A stretch of DNA of 31,785 bases from JANMZR01 sp040385875 (GCA_040385875.1 JAZKGO010000146.1:1-31785); one strand, 5' to 3'; shown: positions 1 to 8,688, numbered from the stretch's first letter. The notes: generated from the sequence alone by a model not told the origin. Program-made: numbers and translations.

Positions 1-537
1 GAAATGGGCCATATTAGCTATCATCAAGGAGAGGAAATTATTAAAAACCAACTTTCAGTAGGTAGGCCATTTCCTGAAGTAAAAATAAATATTGAACACG
101 AACAAATTTTTGTAGAAAGCCCTTATATCTCGCCCGACTTCAGAAAGGTAAAAACAAATTTTGATTTAGGCTATTTTATTGATAATCAGTTAGTTTTGAT
201 TGGGAGGGCTGGCAGAATGTTCAACAGAAGAGGCTTGAATATTTTTGCAGAAGAAATTGAAAATGTCGCTAAACTTCTCACATTTGTAGGTGAAGTGGCC
301 GTTATTGGAATTCTTCAAACCGACCACTCACATGAGCTATTGCTGGCTTATTCATGTAAAACGGGCTTTCAAAATAACACCAATAGCCATCAGTTAATCA
401 ATCACTTAGCGGCACATTTGCAAGCTGCAAAAATTCCTAGTCGCATTCAAGAATTCAAAAATTTGCCTCGAACCGATTTTGGCAAAATAGATTTCAAGGC
501 ACTCGCTCGCACATTTGAAGCGGAGATTTTCGCTTAA
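1..537 (+). CDS. AMP-binding (ANL superfamily) acyl/aryl-CoA ligase, C-terminal part, 5'-truncated by window edge
   Basis: The frame is open from base 1, so this is the C-terminal ~178 residues of a larger gene; the ATG at 4 is not the real start. The segment GRAGRMFNRRGLNIFAEEIE matches the A8 hinge motif of adenylate-forming enzymes, and PRTDFGKID matches the A10 motif, whose Lys is the catalytic lysine for adenylation. Together they define the small C-terminal domain that rotates between adenylation and thioester formation. The Asp usually found in the GRxD hinge is Gly here (GRAGR). Family membership is secure, but the substrate (fatty, aryl or polyketide starter acid) cannot be told without the N-terminal domain. 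It ends in TAA, followed by a palindromic element and a TonB receptor on the same strand. Confidence 0.8.
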   Translation, partial: EMGHISYHQGEEIIKNQLSVGRPFPEVKINIEHEQIFVESPYISPDFRKVKTNFDLGYFIDNQLVLIGRAGRMFNRRGLNIFAEEIENVAKLLTFVGEVAVIGILQTDHSHELLLAYSCKTGFQNNTNSHQLINHLAAHLQAAKIPSRIQEFKNLPRTDFGKIDFKALARTFEAEIFA

Positions 538-554
538 AAACTTCCATTTTTTTG

Positions 555-595
555 ATTAGAGAGTTGTCAACTTTTTGAAAGTGGACAAATCTAAT
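555..595. repeat. Intergenic palindrome, copy 1 of a dispersed element
   Basis: ATTAGA..TTGTCAACTTT, a 3-base loop TTG, then AAAGTGGACAAATCTAAT form an imperfect inverted repeat between the ligase gene and the TonB receptor. Positions 565-593 match 20685-20713 at 24 of 29 bases by hand count, and the second copy is also a hairpin. It lacks a clear U-tract, so it is not a textbook terminator. Confidence 0.6.
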
Positions 596-651
596 GTGAA
601 ACAATTTTATCAATTGCCTATAGCTTTATCCGCTGGGCTAAATGAAATCAA

Positions 652-2583
652 ATGAAATATACAATACTAATAGCAATCTTTTTTTTACAAATAAACACGT
701 TTGCCCAAGACAGTACCAAAACACAAATCCTTGATCAAGTGATAGTTACGGCCAATTTTCAAGAAACAGAAATTAGAAAAGTAGCCAGAAATATATCCAT
801 TATTACCGCCAAAGACATTGAAAATGCACCCGTAAAAACGCTCGATGGAATCTTGCAATATGCATTGAATGTTGATGTTCGCTCACGTGGGCCTTTGGGG
901 GTACAAGCCGACATCAGTATAAGAGGAGGCCATTATGATCAAACCCTTATTTTGTTGGATGGGGTAAAATTGAATGACCCTCAAACAGGGCATCATTCAT
1001 TGAACCTACCCATTGCTATGGATAGGATTGAACGAATTGAGGTGCTTCAAGGAGGTGGGTCAAGGGTTTATGGTCCAGCGGCTTTTTCTGGAGTAATCAA
1101 TATTATTACTAAAAGAAATCAATCTACTCAGTTAAATTTGGGATATGTAATTGGTGAGAATGGCCTAAAAAATGCAAATCTAGGCGGAGTTCTAAAAACA
1201 AAAAAAACAACCACCAATATCAGTTTTGAGAACATCAAGAGTGATGGCTTTTCCAAAAATACTGCCTTTAATCGCTCACTTTTAGCTTTTAAAAGCATCT
1301 ATGAGATTACTGCTAATACAGAATTGAGTTTTTCAGCAGGTCGGTTCGAGAACGAATTTGGTGCAGCTAATTATTATTCACCCAGTTTTTATAATCAATT
1401 CGAAATGGTTAGCTCCAACCTTGTAGTGGCACAATTAAAACACAATATTGGCAATAATTTTACCACAAATTTTACGGCCTCACATAGAAGGCATTATGAT
1501 TTTTATGATTTTGACAATTATCGAAAAACCAAACCGACCTCACTTAATGTACATCAAACTGACGTAAATGATCTGAATTGGATCAATAAATTGGTAACGA
1601 AATGGGGAACAAGTAGTATTGGCTTGGAATACAGGACGGAGGAAGTTCTGAGCAATCGCCTGGGTGAAATTTTGAAAAATCCAATACCAGTGACGGCCTA
1701 TGGCTCCGACTATTCTTTGGAATACAATAAAAGTAAAATACGCAAAAATACTTCAGCCTATTTTGAGCAGCTTAGACAATGGGAAAAAGCAACCCTGGCT
1801 TTCGGAACTTTGATAAACATGAACAATCAATTTGGGACTGATTGGTTCCCTGGCATTGATTATTCTTATTCAATCAGTTCAAAATCAAATGTTTATGGGA
1901 GTATTAATCGCTCATTACGATTCCCTACATTTACCGAAATGTATCTGACGGGTGCCACAGTAAAAGGCGATCCCAATCTAAAACCTGAAGATGCTTGGAC
2001 ATTTGAAATGGGTACCAAAAGAAATACTGACTACAGCCAATTAAGCTCCTCAGTTTTCTACAAACACTCCAATTCTGCCATTGATAAGGTTAAAAGACCA
2101 GAGCTATCCGTTCCTACTATGGAGACAATTGGCAATATGAATACCCATGGCTTTGAAATATCTTATGCTCTGAATATTAATAAGTTAGCAAATAATCCAC
2201 TCTATTTTTTGCAAAGAATTCAGCTGAATTATGCTTATCTTAAATCAGACAAAAAAGAAGAAAACTATCAATCGTTTTACACTTTAAATTATTTAAAAAA
2301 CAAAGCGAGTATCGGCATCAATTGGCGACTGGCTAAAAATTTGAGCCTTGATACTTGGTACACTTATAAGGCAAGAGCGGGACAATATCAATGGGATTCG
2401 AAAACGCCAGCGGTCAATTATGCCCCCATTAATTTGGTGGATGCAAGATTGAATTTCACCCAAAAGTATTTTAGAATATTCCTAGATGGTACTAATTTAT
2501 TTAATAAAAGCTATTATGAATTTGGTTTTGTGGAGCAGCCCAAAAGGTGGCTCAGTGGTGGGATTTCGATAAATTTGAGGTAA
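652..2583 (+). CDS. TonB-dependent outer-membrane receptor
   Basis: A 643-residue receptor with a cleavable signal peptide (MKYTILIAIFFLQINTFA, then QDS). DQVIVTANF right after it resembles a TonB box. The plug domain spans about residues 30-155 and carries the typical SIRGG, ILLDGVKLNDP, IERIEVLQGGGSRVYGPAAFSGVINIITK signature (shown here in pieces of the plug consensus). The rest is a beta-barrel of about 490 residues with many aromatic alternating strands and the C-terminal LFNKSYYEFGF region. It would import a ligand across the outer membrane using TonB-ExbBD energy. Length and plug resemble BtuB/siderophore-type receptors rather than SusC, since there is no carboxypeptidase-like N-terminal domain and no SusD partner. 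No B12 riboswitch is visible upstream, so the substrate is unassigned. Confidence 0.9.
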   Translation: MKYTILIAIFFLQINTFAQDSTKTQILDQVIVTANFQETEIRKVARNISIITAKDIENAPVKTLDGILQYALNVDVRSRGPLGVQADISIRGGHYDQTLILLDGVKLNDPQTGHHSLNLPIAMDRIERIEVLQGGGSRVYGPAAFSGVINIITKRNQSTQLNLGYVIGENGLKNANLGGVLKTKKTTTNISFENIKSDGFSKNTAFNRSLLAFKSIYEITANTELSFSAGRFENEFGAANYYSPSFYNQFEMVSSNLVVAQLKHNIGNNFTTNFTASHRRHYDFYDFDNYRKTKPTSLNVHQTDVNDLNWINKLVTKWGTSSIGLEYRTEEVLSNRLGEILKNPIPVTAYGSDYSLEYNKSKIRKNTSAYFEQLRQWEKATLAFGTLINMNNQFGTDWFPGIDYSYSISSKSNVYGSINRSLRFPTFTEMYLTGATVKGDPNLKPEDAWTFEMGTKRNTDYSQLSSSVFYKHSNSAIDKVKRPELSVPTMETIGNMNTHGFEISYALNINKLANNPLYFLQRIQLNYAYLKSDKKEENYQSFYTLNYLKNKASIGINWRLAKNLSLDTWYTYKARAGQYQWDSKTPAVNYAPINLVDARLNFTQKYFRIFLDGTNLFNKSYYEFGFVEQPKRWLSGGISINLR

Positions 2584-2681
2584 ATTTGAAATAAGATTTT
2601 GCACAGAAGTGGGTATTTTTATTAGGCATGTATTTTCTCTTTACTTATATCTGCGCCACGATGCGACCATCAAAACTTAGT

Positions 2682-2822
2682 ATGAACAAAAATCGTAAAA
2701 TATTTATCATTTGTTTTTTCCTTTTTTTGGCGATTGTAATCGCATTGGTGATTAACATGGCCAATCAAACCACTGCCCCGTGGAACAAGAAAAAGCAGTT
2801 GGATCGAGTGATTAGTCGTTGA
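2682..2822 (+). CDS. Small single-pass membrane protein, unknown function
   Basis: A 46-residue protein beginning MNKNRKIF, with one hydrophobic helix (about residues 6-26) and a basic, polar tail ending WNKKKQLDRVISR. Upstream in-frame ATGs at 2628 and 2661 would add up to 18 residues (MYFLFTYICATMRPSKLS). I prefer 2682 because a basic stretch straight before a membrane helix is the usual layout for such proteins and the preceding bases are AT-rich. The predicted topology is N-in with a cytoplasmic or periplasmic basic tail; which side is not certain. I do not recognise the family. It sits 98 bases after the receptor on the same strand and converges with the aminotransferase gene. It could be a chance ORF, but composition favours a real gene. 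Confidence 0.5.
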   Translation: MNKNRKIFIICFFLFLAIVIALVINMANQTTAPWNKKKQLDRVISR

Positions 2823-2953
2823 GAAATGAGATTCCACTATATTGATTTTCTGTGGCTTACAAATAGATTTTAAGAGTTCTGGCGATAAATAGATTAAAAT
2901 CTACTTAAATAAAATCCTGTTTTCCTGAAAATCTTTTTTAAATCGTGTTAAAA

Positions 2954-4111
2954 TTACGCCAGCGCCTCCACCAACGCCTCCAAATCAGCGGCATCATTGT
3001 ACACATGTGGGCTTATTCTAATGGCGGATCCACGGTAGGAGACATGGATATTTAGTTCCGCTAATCGGTTCTGAATCAGATTAATATCGCCATTTTCTGG
3101 CAATCTAATTCCAAACAAATGATTGGCTCTGTGGGCATCATTTTCAACCCAGTAGCCCTTTTCTCTTAATTGATTGAGGGGCTCTTGTACCAAATTTTTG
3201 CAATATTCCTGAATATTTTCGATTCCCCAATTCAATAGATTTTCGATAGAATCGGCCAACATCGGGTTCAGGATAAAATTGCTTTGCTCACCCATGTTAT
3301 AGCGCCAAGCACCAGACCGATAATTGGACTGATAATCCACTAAATTTTTGAATTCTTCACTTCCCACTCGGTTGAGCCAGCTTTGTTCTAAGGGGCTTCC
3401 GTTGTCAAAGTAAGACCCAAAATAGGCAAAACCACAGGAATAGGGCCCAAGTAGCCATTTATAACCCGCACATACAAAGGCATCAGGTTTTATTTCCTGA
3501 ATATCAAACGGCAATGCACCAACTGATTGGGTGCCATCAATTACAAAAAGGGCATCATTAGCTTTGCAAGCCTTGGCTATCGATTTCAAATCGAAAAGTG
3601 TTCCATCAGCCCAATGAACTGGCGAAAGTACCACTAAGCAAGTTTCCGAATTGATGGCATTAATCAATCGTTGGTTCCAAACCTTACCTCGCTCATCCAT
3701 ATTGTCAGGTGGAGCGATGGTGCTAATGCTTAATCCTTTTTGCGCACACACCTCATCCCAAGCATATACATCAGAAGGAAATTCATCTTTCACTAAAACG
3801 ATGTGCTGTCCTCGCTTTAAGTTGGGTTTTGTGGCTAAATTTTTGGCAACAATTGCCATCCCATAAGAGGCTGATGGCATCAAAGCAATTCTATCCGCTG
3901 AAGCGTTTATCAATTGGGCACAAGTGTTTTTAAGAAGTTCACTCGATTCGAAATAAGTCTCCTGAGTAATTAATTTGGGGTTTGATTTATTCTTAATTGC
4001 TTGAATACCAACTATTTCTGTACTCTTCATTAAGGGAGCCATTGTGGCACAATTCAAATAAATATCTGTGGAGGGCAACGAAAATTTATCTTTCTGGCAA
4101 ATTAATTTCAT
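2954..4111 (-). CDS. Aminotransferase class V-fold PLP enzyme (cysteine desulfurase-like)
   Basis: A 385-residue fold-type I PLP protein. LFVIDGTQSVGALPFD (Asp192, Gln195) is the cofactor-binding segment and CAGYKWLLGPYSCGF places the Schiff-base lysine at about Lys218. The C-terminal small domain ends with NIHVSYRGSAIRISPHVYN, which is typical of class V enzymes of the SufS/CsdA/kynureninase-like group. The cysteine loop that defines true SufS/IscS enzymes is not evident, so I would not call it a cysteine desulfurase. An isopenicillin-N-epimerase-like or generic class V aminotransferase is an equally fair label. It is a single gene, transcribed away from gyrB across a 231-base divergent intergenic region. 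Confidence 0.85.
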   Translation of the reverse strand: MKLICQKDKFSLPSTDIYLNCATMAPLMKSTEIVGIQAIKNKSNPKLITQETYFESSELLKNTCAQLINASADRIALMPSASYGMAIVAKNLATKPNLKRGQHIVLVKDEFPSDVYAWDEVCAQKGLSISTIAPPDNMDERGKVWNQRLINAINSETCLVVLSPVHWADGTLFDLKSIAKACKANDALFVIDGTQSVGALPFDIQEIKPDAFVCAGYKWLLGPYSCGFAYFGSYFDNGSPLEQSWLNRVGSEEFKNLVDYQSNYRSGAWRYNMGEQSNFILNPMLADSIENLLNWGIENIQEYCKNLVQEPLNQLREKGYWVENDAHRANHLFGIRLPENGDINLIQNRLAELNIHVSYRGSAIRISPHVYNDAADLEALVEALA

Positions 4112-4251
4112 CTTGTTTGTTGATTTTTTGGCAATTTAGTTATTTGTTGATTTATAGCGAAATATTATCGATTTTGTTGCTGGTTTTTTCGGAAAAATCA
4201 ACTATTTTAGTTAACTTTACTCGATAAAAATCATTAGTTTTTAACCAAATT

Positions 4252-4274
4252 ATCAATCTATCGATAGAATTGAT
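4252..4274. repeat. Quasi-palindrome upstream of gyrB
   Basis: ATCAAT, then the perfect palindrome CTATCGATAG, one extra A, then ATTGAT. It lies 68 bases before the gyrB ATG in the divergent region between the aminotransferase and gyrB. Further ATCGAT-like stretches occur at about 4166 and 4220. It is a possible protein-binding site; no regulator is identified. Confidence 0.35.
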
Positions 4275-4342
4275 TTGCTATTTTTTTAAATTAAAAAATT
4301 TTAAGTTTATAAATCCAAAAGACCCCACATTTAAAATCCAAT

Positions 4343-6307
4343 ATGTCCACAGAAGCAGAAGATCCAGCATTAGACAGAAGTAATTACGACGCAGATAATA
4401 TACAAGTTTTAGAAGGTTTAGAGGCAGTGCGTAAGCGCCCCTCCATGTACATTGGCGATACAGGTGCACGAGGCCTTCACCATTTGATTTGGGAAGTTGT
4501 TGACAACTCAATCGATGAAGCATTGGCAGGTCATTGCGATTTGATAAAAGTGACCATTAACGAAAACAATTCCATTACTGTTGAAGACAACGGCCGTGGT
4601 ATTCCTACGGGAATGCACACCAAGGAAAAGCGTTCCGCTTTAGAGGTGGTTTTAACTGTGCTTCATGCGGGGGGGAAATTTGATAAAGACACTTACAAAG
4701 TTTCTGGCGGTTTGCATGGTGTCGGGGTTTCTTGCGTAAATGCCCTATCTACAGACCTTAAGGTAAACGTTTATCGTGAAGGCAAAATATTTGAGCAGGA
4801 ATATAAAATTGGTATTCCGCAATATCCTGTAAGAGAAGTTGGTGAAACTGACCGCACAGGTACTACCATTACCTTCAAGGCCGACGAAACTATTTTCACG
4901 GTAAATGAATACAAATATGAAACGGTGGCGGGTCGTTTGCGTGAGCTTTCGTTCCTAAACAGAGGTATCAGAATTATATTAAAAGATTTGCGTGAATTAG
5001 ATGAGGAGGGTAACGCAATTTCATCTGAATTTTATTCGGAGGGAGGACTTACTGAGTTTGTAAAATATTTAGACGAAACCCGTGATGCCTTAATTGAAGA
5101 GCCAATCTATATGGAAGGCGATAAAAATGGTGTACCTGTTCAAGTAGCCATTACTTACAATACTTCCTATACTGAAAATGTGCACTCTTATGTGAATAAT
5201 ATCAATACCATTGAAGGTGGTACCCATGTGGCGGGTTTTCGTGGGGCACTAACCCGTACTTTGAAAAATTATGCGGATAAATCAGGGGCATTAGAAAAAC
5301 TAAAAATTGACATTGCTGGAGATGACTTTCGTGAAGGTCTTACAGCCGTAATTTCAGTAAAAGTACAAGAGCCACAGTTTGAAGGGCAAACCAAAACCAA
5401 GCTTGGCAATAGTGATGTAGCAGGTGCGGTGTCGGGTTGTATGAGTGAGATGTTGGAAAGCTGGTTGGAGGAGCACCCGAAAGAGGCTCGCCAAATAGTT
5501 GCTAAAGTAATATTAGCAGCTCAGGCACGTCATGCGGCACGTAAAGCTCGTGAAATGGTGCAACGTAAAACAGTTTTGGGGGGTAATTCTCTTCCTGGAA
5601 AACTAGCCGATTGCTCTGAATCAGATCCAGAAATTTGTGAAATCTATTTGGTAGAGGGAGATTCTGCTGGCGGTACTGCTAAGCAGGGCAGAAGCCGTGC
5701 CACTCAAGCTATTTTGCCACTTCGTGGTAAGATTCTGAATGTGGAGAAGGCACAAGAATATAAAATTTACGAGAATGAGGAGATCAAAAATATGATTACC
5801 GCATTGGGTGTGAGTTTTGGGAAAGATGGTGACGAAAGAGCTCTCAATATGGACAAACTTCGCTACCATAAAGTGATTATCATGACGGATGCTGATATTG
5901 ATGGTAGCCATATCCGTACTTTGATTTTGACATTCTTTTTCAGATATATGAAAGACTTGGTGGAGCGAGGCTGTATTTATATTGCACAACCACCTCTTTA
6001 CCAAGTGAAAAAAGGTCAAAATATGCGTTATTGTTGGACAGAAAACCAGCGTGAAATAGCCATCCGTGAAATCGGTGGAGGAAAAGACGATTCGGTGGGT
6101 GTTCAGCGTTATAAGGGTTTGGGAGAAATGAATGCTGAACAACTTTGGGAAACAACCATGAATCCTGAAACCAGAACATTAAAACAAGTAAATGTGGAAT
6201 CGACCGTAGAGGCTGACCATTTGTTTTCGATGTTAATGGGTGATGAAGTTCCACCTCGACGTGAGTTCATTGAAAAAAATGCAAAATATGCGAGAGTAGA
6301 TGTTTAG
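4343..6307 (+). CDS. gyrB: DNA gyrase subunit B
   Basis: A 654-residue ATPase subunit of type IIA topoisomerase, which introduces negative supercoils with GyrA. The GHKL ATPase domain is at the N terminus: LEGLEAVRKRPSMYIG, the Mg/ATP helix EVVDNSIDEALAG, VEDNGRGIP and GGLHGVGVSCVNALS. The transducer domain follows. The TOPRIM domain has EGDSAGG (Glu438) and DADIDGSHI (Asp516 and Asp518), which bind catalytic Mg. The C terminus holds RYKGLGEMNAEQLWETTMNP, the GyrA-contact region. Full length is normal for a GyrB without the enterobacterial insertion. The ATG at 4343 gives MSTEAEDPALDRSNYDADNI, a plausible start just before the conserved domain. GyrA is not in the window. A hairpin follows directly on the stop codon. 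Confidence 0.97.
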   Translation: MSTEAEDPALDRSNYDADNIQVLEGLEAVRKRPSMYIGDTGARGLHHLIWEVVDNSIDEALAGHCDLIKVTINENNSITVEDNGRGIPTGMHTKEKRSALEVVLTVLHAGGKFDKDTYKVSGGLHGVGVSCVNALSTDLKVNVYREGKIFEQEYKIGIPQYPVREVGETDRTGTTITFKADETIFTVNEYKYETVAGRLRELSFLNRGIRIILKDLRELDEEGNAISSEFYSEGGLTEFVKYLDETRDALIEEPIYMEGDKNGVPVQVAITYNTSYTENVHSYVNNINTIEGGTHVAGFRGALTRTLKNYADKSGALEKLKIDIAGDDFREGLTAVISVKVQEPQFEGQTKTKLGNSDVAGAVSGCMSEMLESWLEEHPKEARQIVAKVILAAQARHAARKAREMVQRKTVLGGNSLPGKLADCSESDPEICEIYLVEGDSAGGTAKQGRSRATQAILPLRGKILNVEKAQEYKIYENEEIKNMITALGVSFGKDGDERALNMDKLRYHKVIIMTDADIDGSHIRTLILTFFFRYMKDLVERGCIYIAQPPLYQVKKGQNMRYCWTENQREIAIREIGGGKDDSVGVQRYKGLGEMNAEQLWETTMNPETRTLKQVNVESTVEADHLFSMLMGDEVPPRREFIEKNAKYARVDV

Positions 6308-6329
6308 GGGTTGAATATTTTCAACCCTT
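6306..6329. repeat. Hairpin at the gyrB stop codon
   Basis: GGGTTGAA, loop TATT, TTCAACCC gives a perfect 8-bp stem that starts inside the gyrB stop codon; A and G of TAG can extend it. The sequence after it (ACAATTATAAAAAAATT) has no U-run, so it is better seen as an mRNA 3'-end or stability hairpin than as an intrinsic terminator. Confidence 0.5.
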
Positions 6330-6353
6330 ACAATTATAAAAAAATTATTGGAA

Positions 6354-6566
6354 ATGTTTGACTATAAATCCTATCAAATGAGGCATGCCAACGCCGCAAC
6401 TTCAGAGGAGAAAATGGCCATCAATAAGGAATTAAAAGATTTATATAATACTTTTTCTGAAGAAGAAAAGAAAGCTTTTGATAGAGGCCTTGAGGATTTT
6501 CTTAGAAAAGAAAAAAACAATTTAGAGTCTCATTATCAGGCTATTATGAATCAAAATTTAAACTAA
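6354..6566 (+). CDS. Small charged helical protein of unknown function between gyrB and ppk1
   Basis: A 70-residue protein starting MFDYKSYQMRHANA at the ATG; a TTG at 6348 would add two residues. It is rich in Glu, Lys, Asn and Gln, has no signal peptide or membrane segment, and is probably all alpha-helical: TSEEKMAINKELKDLYNTF, then a second helix from FSEEEKKAFDRGLEDFLRKE onward. It has the look of a cytoplasmic accessory protein. It lies 46 bases after gyrB and 28 bases before the earliest ppk1 start, on the same strand, so it may be cotranscribed with either. I do not recognise a named family, and no function can be assigned. Confidence 0.65.
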   Translation: MFDYKSYQMRHANAATSEEKMAINKELKDLYNTFSEEEKKAFDRGLEDFLRKEKNNLESHYQAIMNQNLN

Positions 6567-6594
6567 CCAGTGCATTTTTTCACATCAAAATAAA

Positions 6595-8688
6595 GTGGCA
6601 GAGTTAACAACAAATATAAGGTCTCGAAAATTTAAGAAAAAAAGCTCTTCATTAAGGAGCTTTTTTTCTTATTTCAAAAAAATACTGGGCTATGAACCAA
6701 GCCTAAAAGAAAAGCGGGAATTTGTGAAAAAGCATAGTAAAACCTTCGATATAGTATCCAAATCTAATTATATCAGCCGTGATTTATCTTGGATCAGATT
6801 TGACGAAAGGGTATTGGACCAAGCAAGAAATCCCAAAAGATCAGTATTTGAAAGACTAAAATTTCTGGCCATCACCTCTTCGAATTTGGATGAATTCTTT
6901 TCGATTAGAGTGGGCTCGCTTTATAATTATCTGGATATTGGTCGTGAGCGAACCGACTATTCAGGGCTTCGGGAGGGTCCCTTTTTTAAGACATTGATGA
7001 CCGAAGTGGCACAATTCATGGACGAAATCGACGAGCTGTTTAANNNNNNNNNNNNNNNNNNNNNNNNNNNNNNNNNNNNNNNNNNNNNNNNNNNNNNNNN
7101 NNNNNNNNNNNNNNNNNNNNNNNNNNNNNNNNNNNNNNNNNNNGTACAAATTCCTCAAAACTTACCTCGTTTTTTCGCCATTGATCGGGAGGATAAAATC
7201 TTGTTTTTACCCATTGAGGAAATCATTCGACATGAAATTCAAAAATTGTATCGTAATGTTGAAATCCAATCGGTATGCTTATTCAGAATTACCCGAAATG
7301 GGGATTTTGATTTGGTTGAGCATGAGGATGCTGAAACTGATTTTATTGATGAGGTGAAACAAAAGATAAAAGACCGGAGGCTCGGTAGGGTAACTCGTAT
7401 TGAAATTGAGCCCAATTACGATCCATGGTTTTTGGAAATGATGATAAGCCGATGGAATATTGAAAAAATTGGTGTTTTTGAAATTGATACTATAATCGAT
7501 TTTTCAGGTTTTTGGCAAATATTGGGGCATCCCGAAATCAAGGCAAAATTACCAGTCCCAAGGCCGCCAATCGCTCCTATTGGATTGAAAACGGCTCGGA
7601 TTGAAAATATTTTTGATGCCATGAAAGAATCGGATATCTTTTTGCATCATCCTTATAATAGTTTTGAGCCCGTAATTCAATTATTAGAGCAGGCTGCCGA
7701 TGATCAGCAAGTATTGGCCATTAAAATCACTTTATATCGTATTTCTAAAAACTCTAGAATTGCGAATGCATTGCTGAGGGCGGCTGAAAATGGGAAGCAC
7801 GTTTCCGTATTGTTTGAAGTGAAAGCCAGATTTGATGAGGAGCGAAATATTCGGGAGGCTCAAAAGCTACAGAAAGCAGGCTGTTTTGTGATATTTGGAA
7901 TCCAGAATCTGAAAACACATACCAAGCTATTGCAAGTAATTCGTAATGAGGGGAACGGTGTGGTGGGTTATGCTCATTTATCTTCTGGTAACTATAACGA
8001 AGATACCGCCAAATTGTATACGGATATAAGTTTGCTCACCACCAACGAGGTCTATACCCGAGATATTTCAGAATTTTTCAATGTAATTACTGGTCATTCA
8101 CAACCCTTCGAATATCAAAACCTGATTACAGCGCCACGTGATATGCGCAATAAATTAATCGAATTAATACAAAAAGAGGCTCAAAATGCCAAAGACGATA
8201 AGCCTTCAGGGATTTGTTTTAAATTAAATTCCTTGCAAGATAAGGCAGTCATTGACGCATTGTATGCGGCCTCTATGGCCGGTGTGCCTATCCGATTAAT
8301 TGTAAGAGGTATTTGTTGCCTGCGTCCAGGAAGGCTTAATTTATCAGAAAATATAACGGTTCGATCAATAGTGGGGGATTTTTTGGAGCATACCCGTATT
8401 TATTATTTTCATAACGAAGGGAAACCTAAAATATATGGCGGGTCGGCCGATATCATGGTGAGAAGCTTTGATCGAAGAATAGAATCATTGTTTCTTTTTA
8501 CTGATGAAAATGTGTGCCAACAGGTGATTTATATATTAAAGATGAATCTTTTGGATAATGTAAATTCTTACATTATGCAAGAAAATGGAGAATATGAGAA
8601 AATAGAAGGGGCGCAAAATCCTGTAAATGTGCACGAACTGTTTTATGAAAATAATGAGGAGGAGATGAAAGGAGTACGTTTGTTTTAA
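6595..8688 (+). CDS. ppk1: Polyphosphate kinase 1 (contains a scaffold gap)
   Basis: Makes inorganic polyphosphate from ATP, reversibly. The N domain shows YISRDLSWIRFDERVLDQA and SSNLDEFFSIRVG. The phospholipase-D-like C1/C2 domains contain KITLYRISKNSRIANALL, KARFDEERNI, YAHLSSGNYNEDTAKLYTD, whose His (codon at 7975) matches the autophosphorylated histidine, and FLEHTRIYYF with the second conserved His (codon at 8389). Tracts flanking the 100-N gap stay in one frame. The start is uncertain. A GTG at 6595 adds about 57 residues before YISRDLSW, but a terminator-like hairpin lies inside that extension (6634-6670). A GTG at 6724 would start just after it and give a more usual N terminus. The next gene is Ppx/GppA-like, so this is a polyphosphate locus. 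Confidence 0.95.
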   Translation: MAELTTNIRSRKFKKKSSSLRSFFSYFKKILGYEPSLKEKREFVKKHSKTFDIVSKSNYISRDLSWIRFDERVLDQARNPKRSVFERLKFLAITSSNLDEFFSIRVGSLYNYLDIGRERTDYSGLREGPFFKTLMTEVAQFMDEIDELFXXXXXXXXXXXXXXXXXXXXXXXXXXXXXXXXXXVQIPQNLPRFFAIDREDKILFLPIEEIIRHEIQKLYRNVEIQSVCLFRITRNGDFDLVEHEDAETDFIDEVKQKIKDRRLGRVTRIEIEPNYDPWFLEMMISRWNIEKIGVFEIDTIIDFSGFWQILGHPEIKAKLPVPRPPIAPIGLKTARIENIFDAMKESDIFLHHPYNSFEPVIQLLEQAADDQQVLAIKITLYRISKNSRIANALLRAAENGKHVSVLFEVKARFDEERNIREAQKLQKAGCFVIFGIQNLKTHTKLLQVIRNEGNGVVGYAHLSSGNYNEDTAKLYTDISLLTTNEVYTRDISEFFNVITGHSQPFEYQNLITAPRDMRNKLIELIQKEAQNAKDDKPSGICFKLNSLQDKAVIDALYAASMAGVPIRLIVRGICCLRPGRLNLSENITVRSIVGDFLEHTRIYYFHNEGKPKIYGGSADIMVRSFDRRIESLFLFTDENVCQQVIYILKMNLLDNVNSYIMQENGEYEKIEGAQNPVNVHELFYENNEEEMKGVRLF
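6634..6670 (+). terminator. Intrinsic-terminator-like hairpin within the 5' end of the ppk1 reading frame
   Basis: AAGAAAAAAAGCTCTT, loop CATTA, AGGAGCTTTTTTTCTT. The 13-base outer arms are perfect complements, CTT/AGG extends the stem with one G-T pair, and seven T follow the GC core. On form alone this is a strong, potentially bidirectional terminator. It ends the transcript coming from gyrB and the 72-codon ORF, or attenuates ppk1 itself. Confidence 0.65.
7044..7143. other. Assembly gap, 100 N
   Basis: Exactly 100 undetermined bases inside ppk1, a standard placeholder length. By comparison with the E. coli Ppk domain layout as I recall it, the missing stretch between DEIDELF and VQIPQNLPRF should be roughly 75 residues, about twice what 100 bases can hold. 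Confidence 0.9.

Noticed and set aside
538..651. Possible cobalamin riboswitch before the TonB receptor
   Set aside because: No B12-box-like conserved segment or multi-stem fold is visible in the 114 bases; only the dispersed palindrome is present.
2861..2903. TAGATTTTAA direct repeat and TAGATTAAAATCTA palindrome after the small membrane protein gene
   Set aside because: AT-rich and short; likely chance in this composition, although they could serve as a weak 3' hairpin for the convergent genes.
5621..6254. Long open frames on the reverse strand over gyrB (up to 173 codons)
   Set aside because: They lie antisense to a strongly conserved gene and show no domain or signal of their own; they are by-products of codon use in gyrB. 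The same holds for antisense frames over the carbonic anhydrase and dabA.
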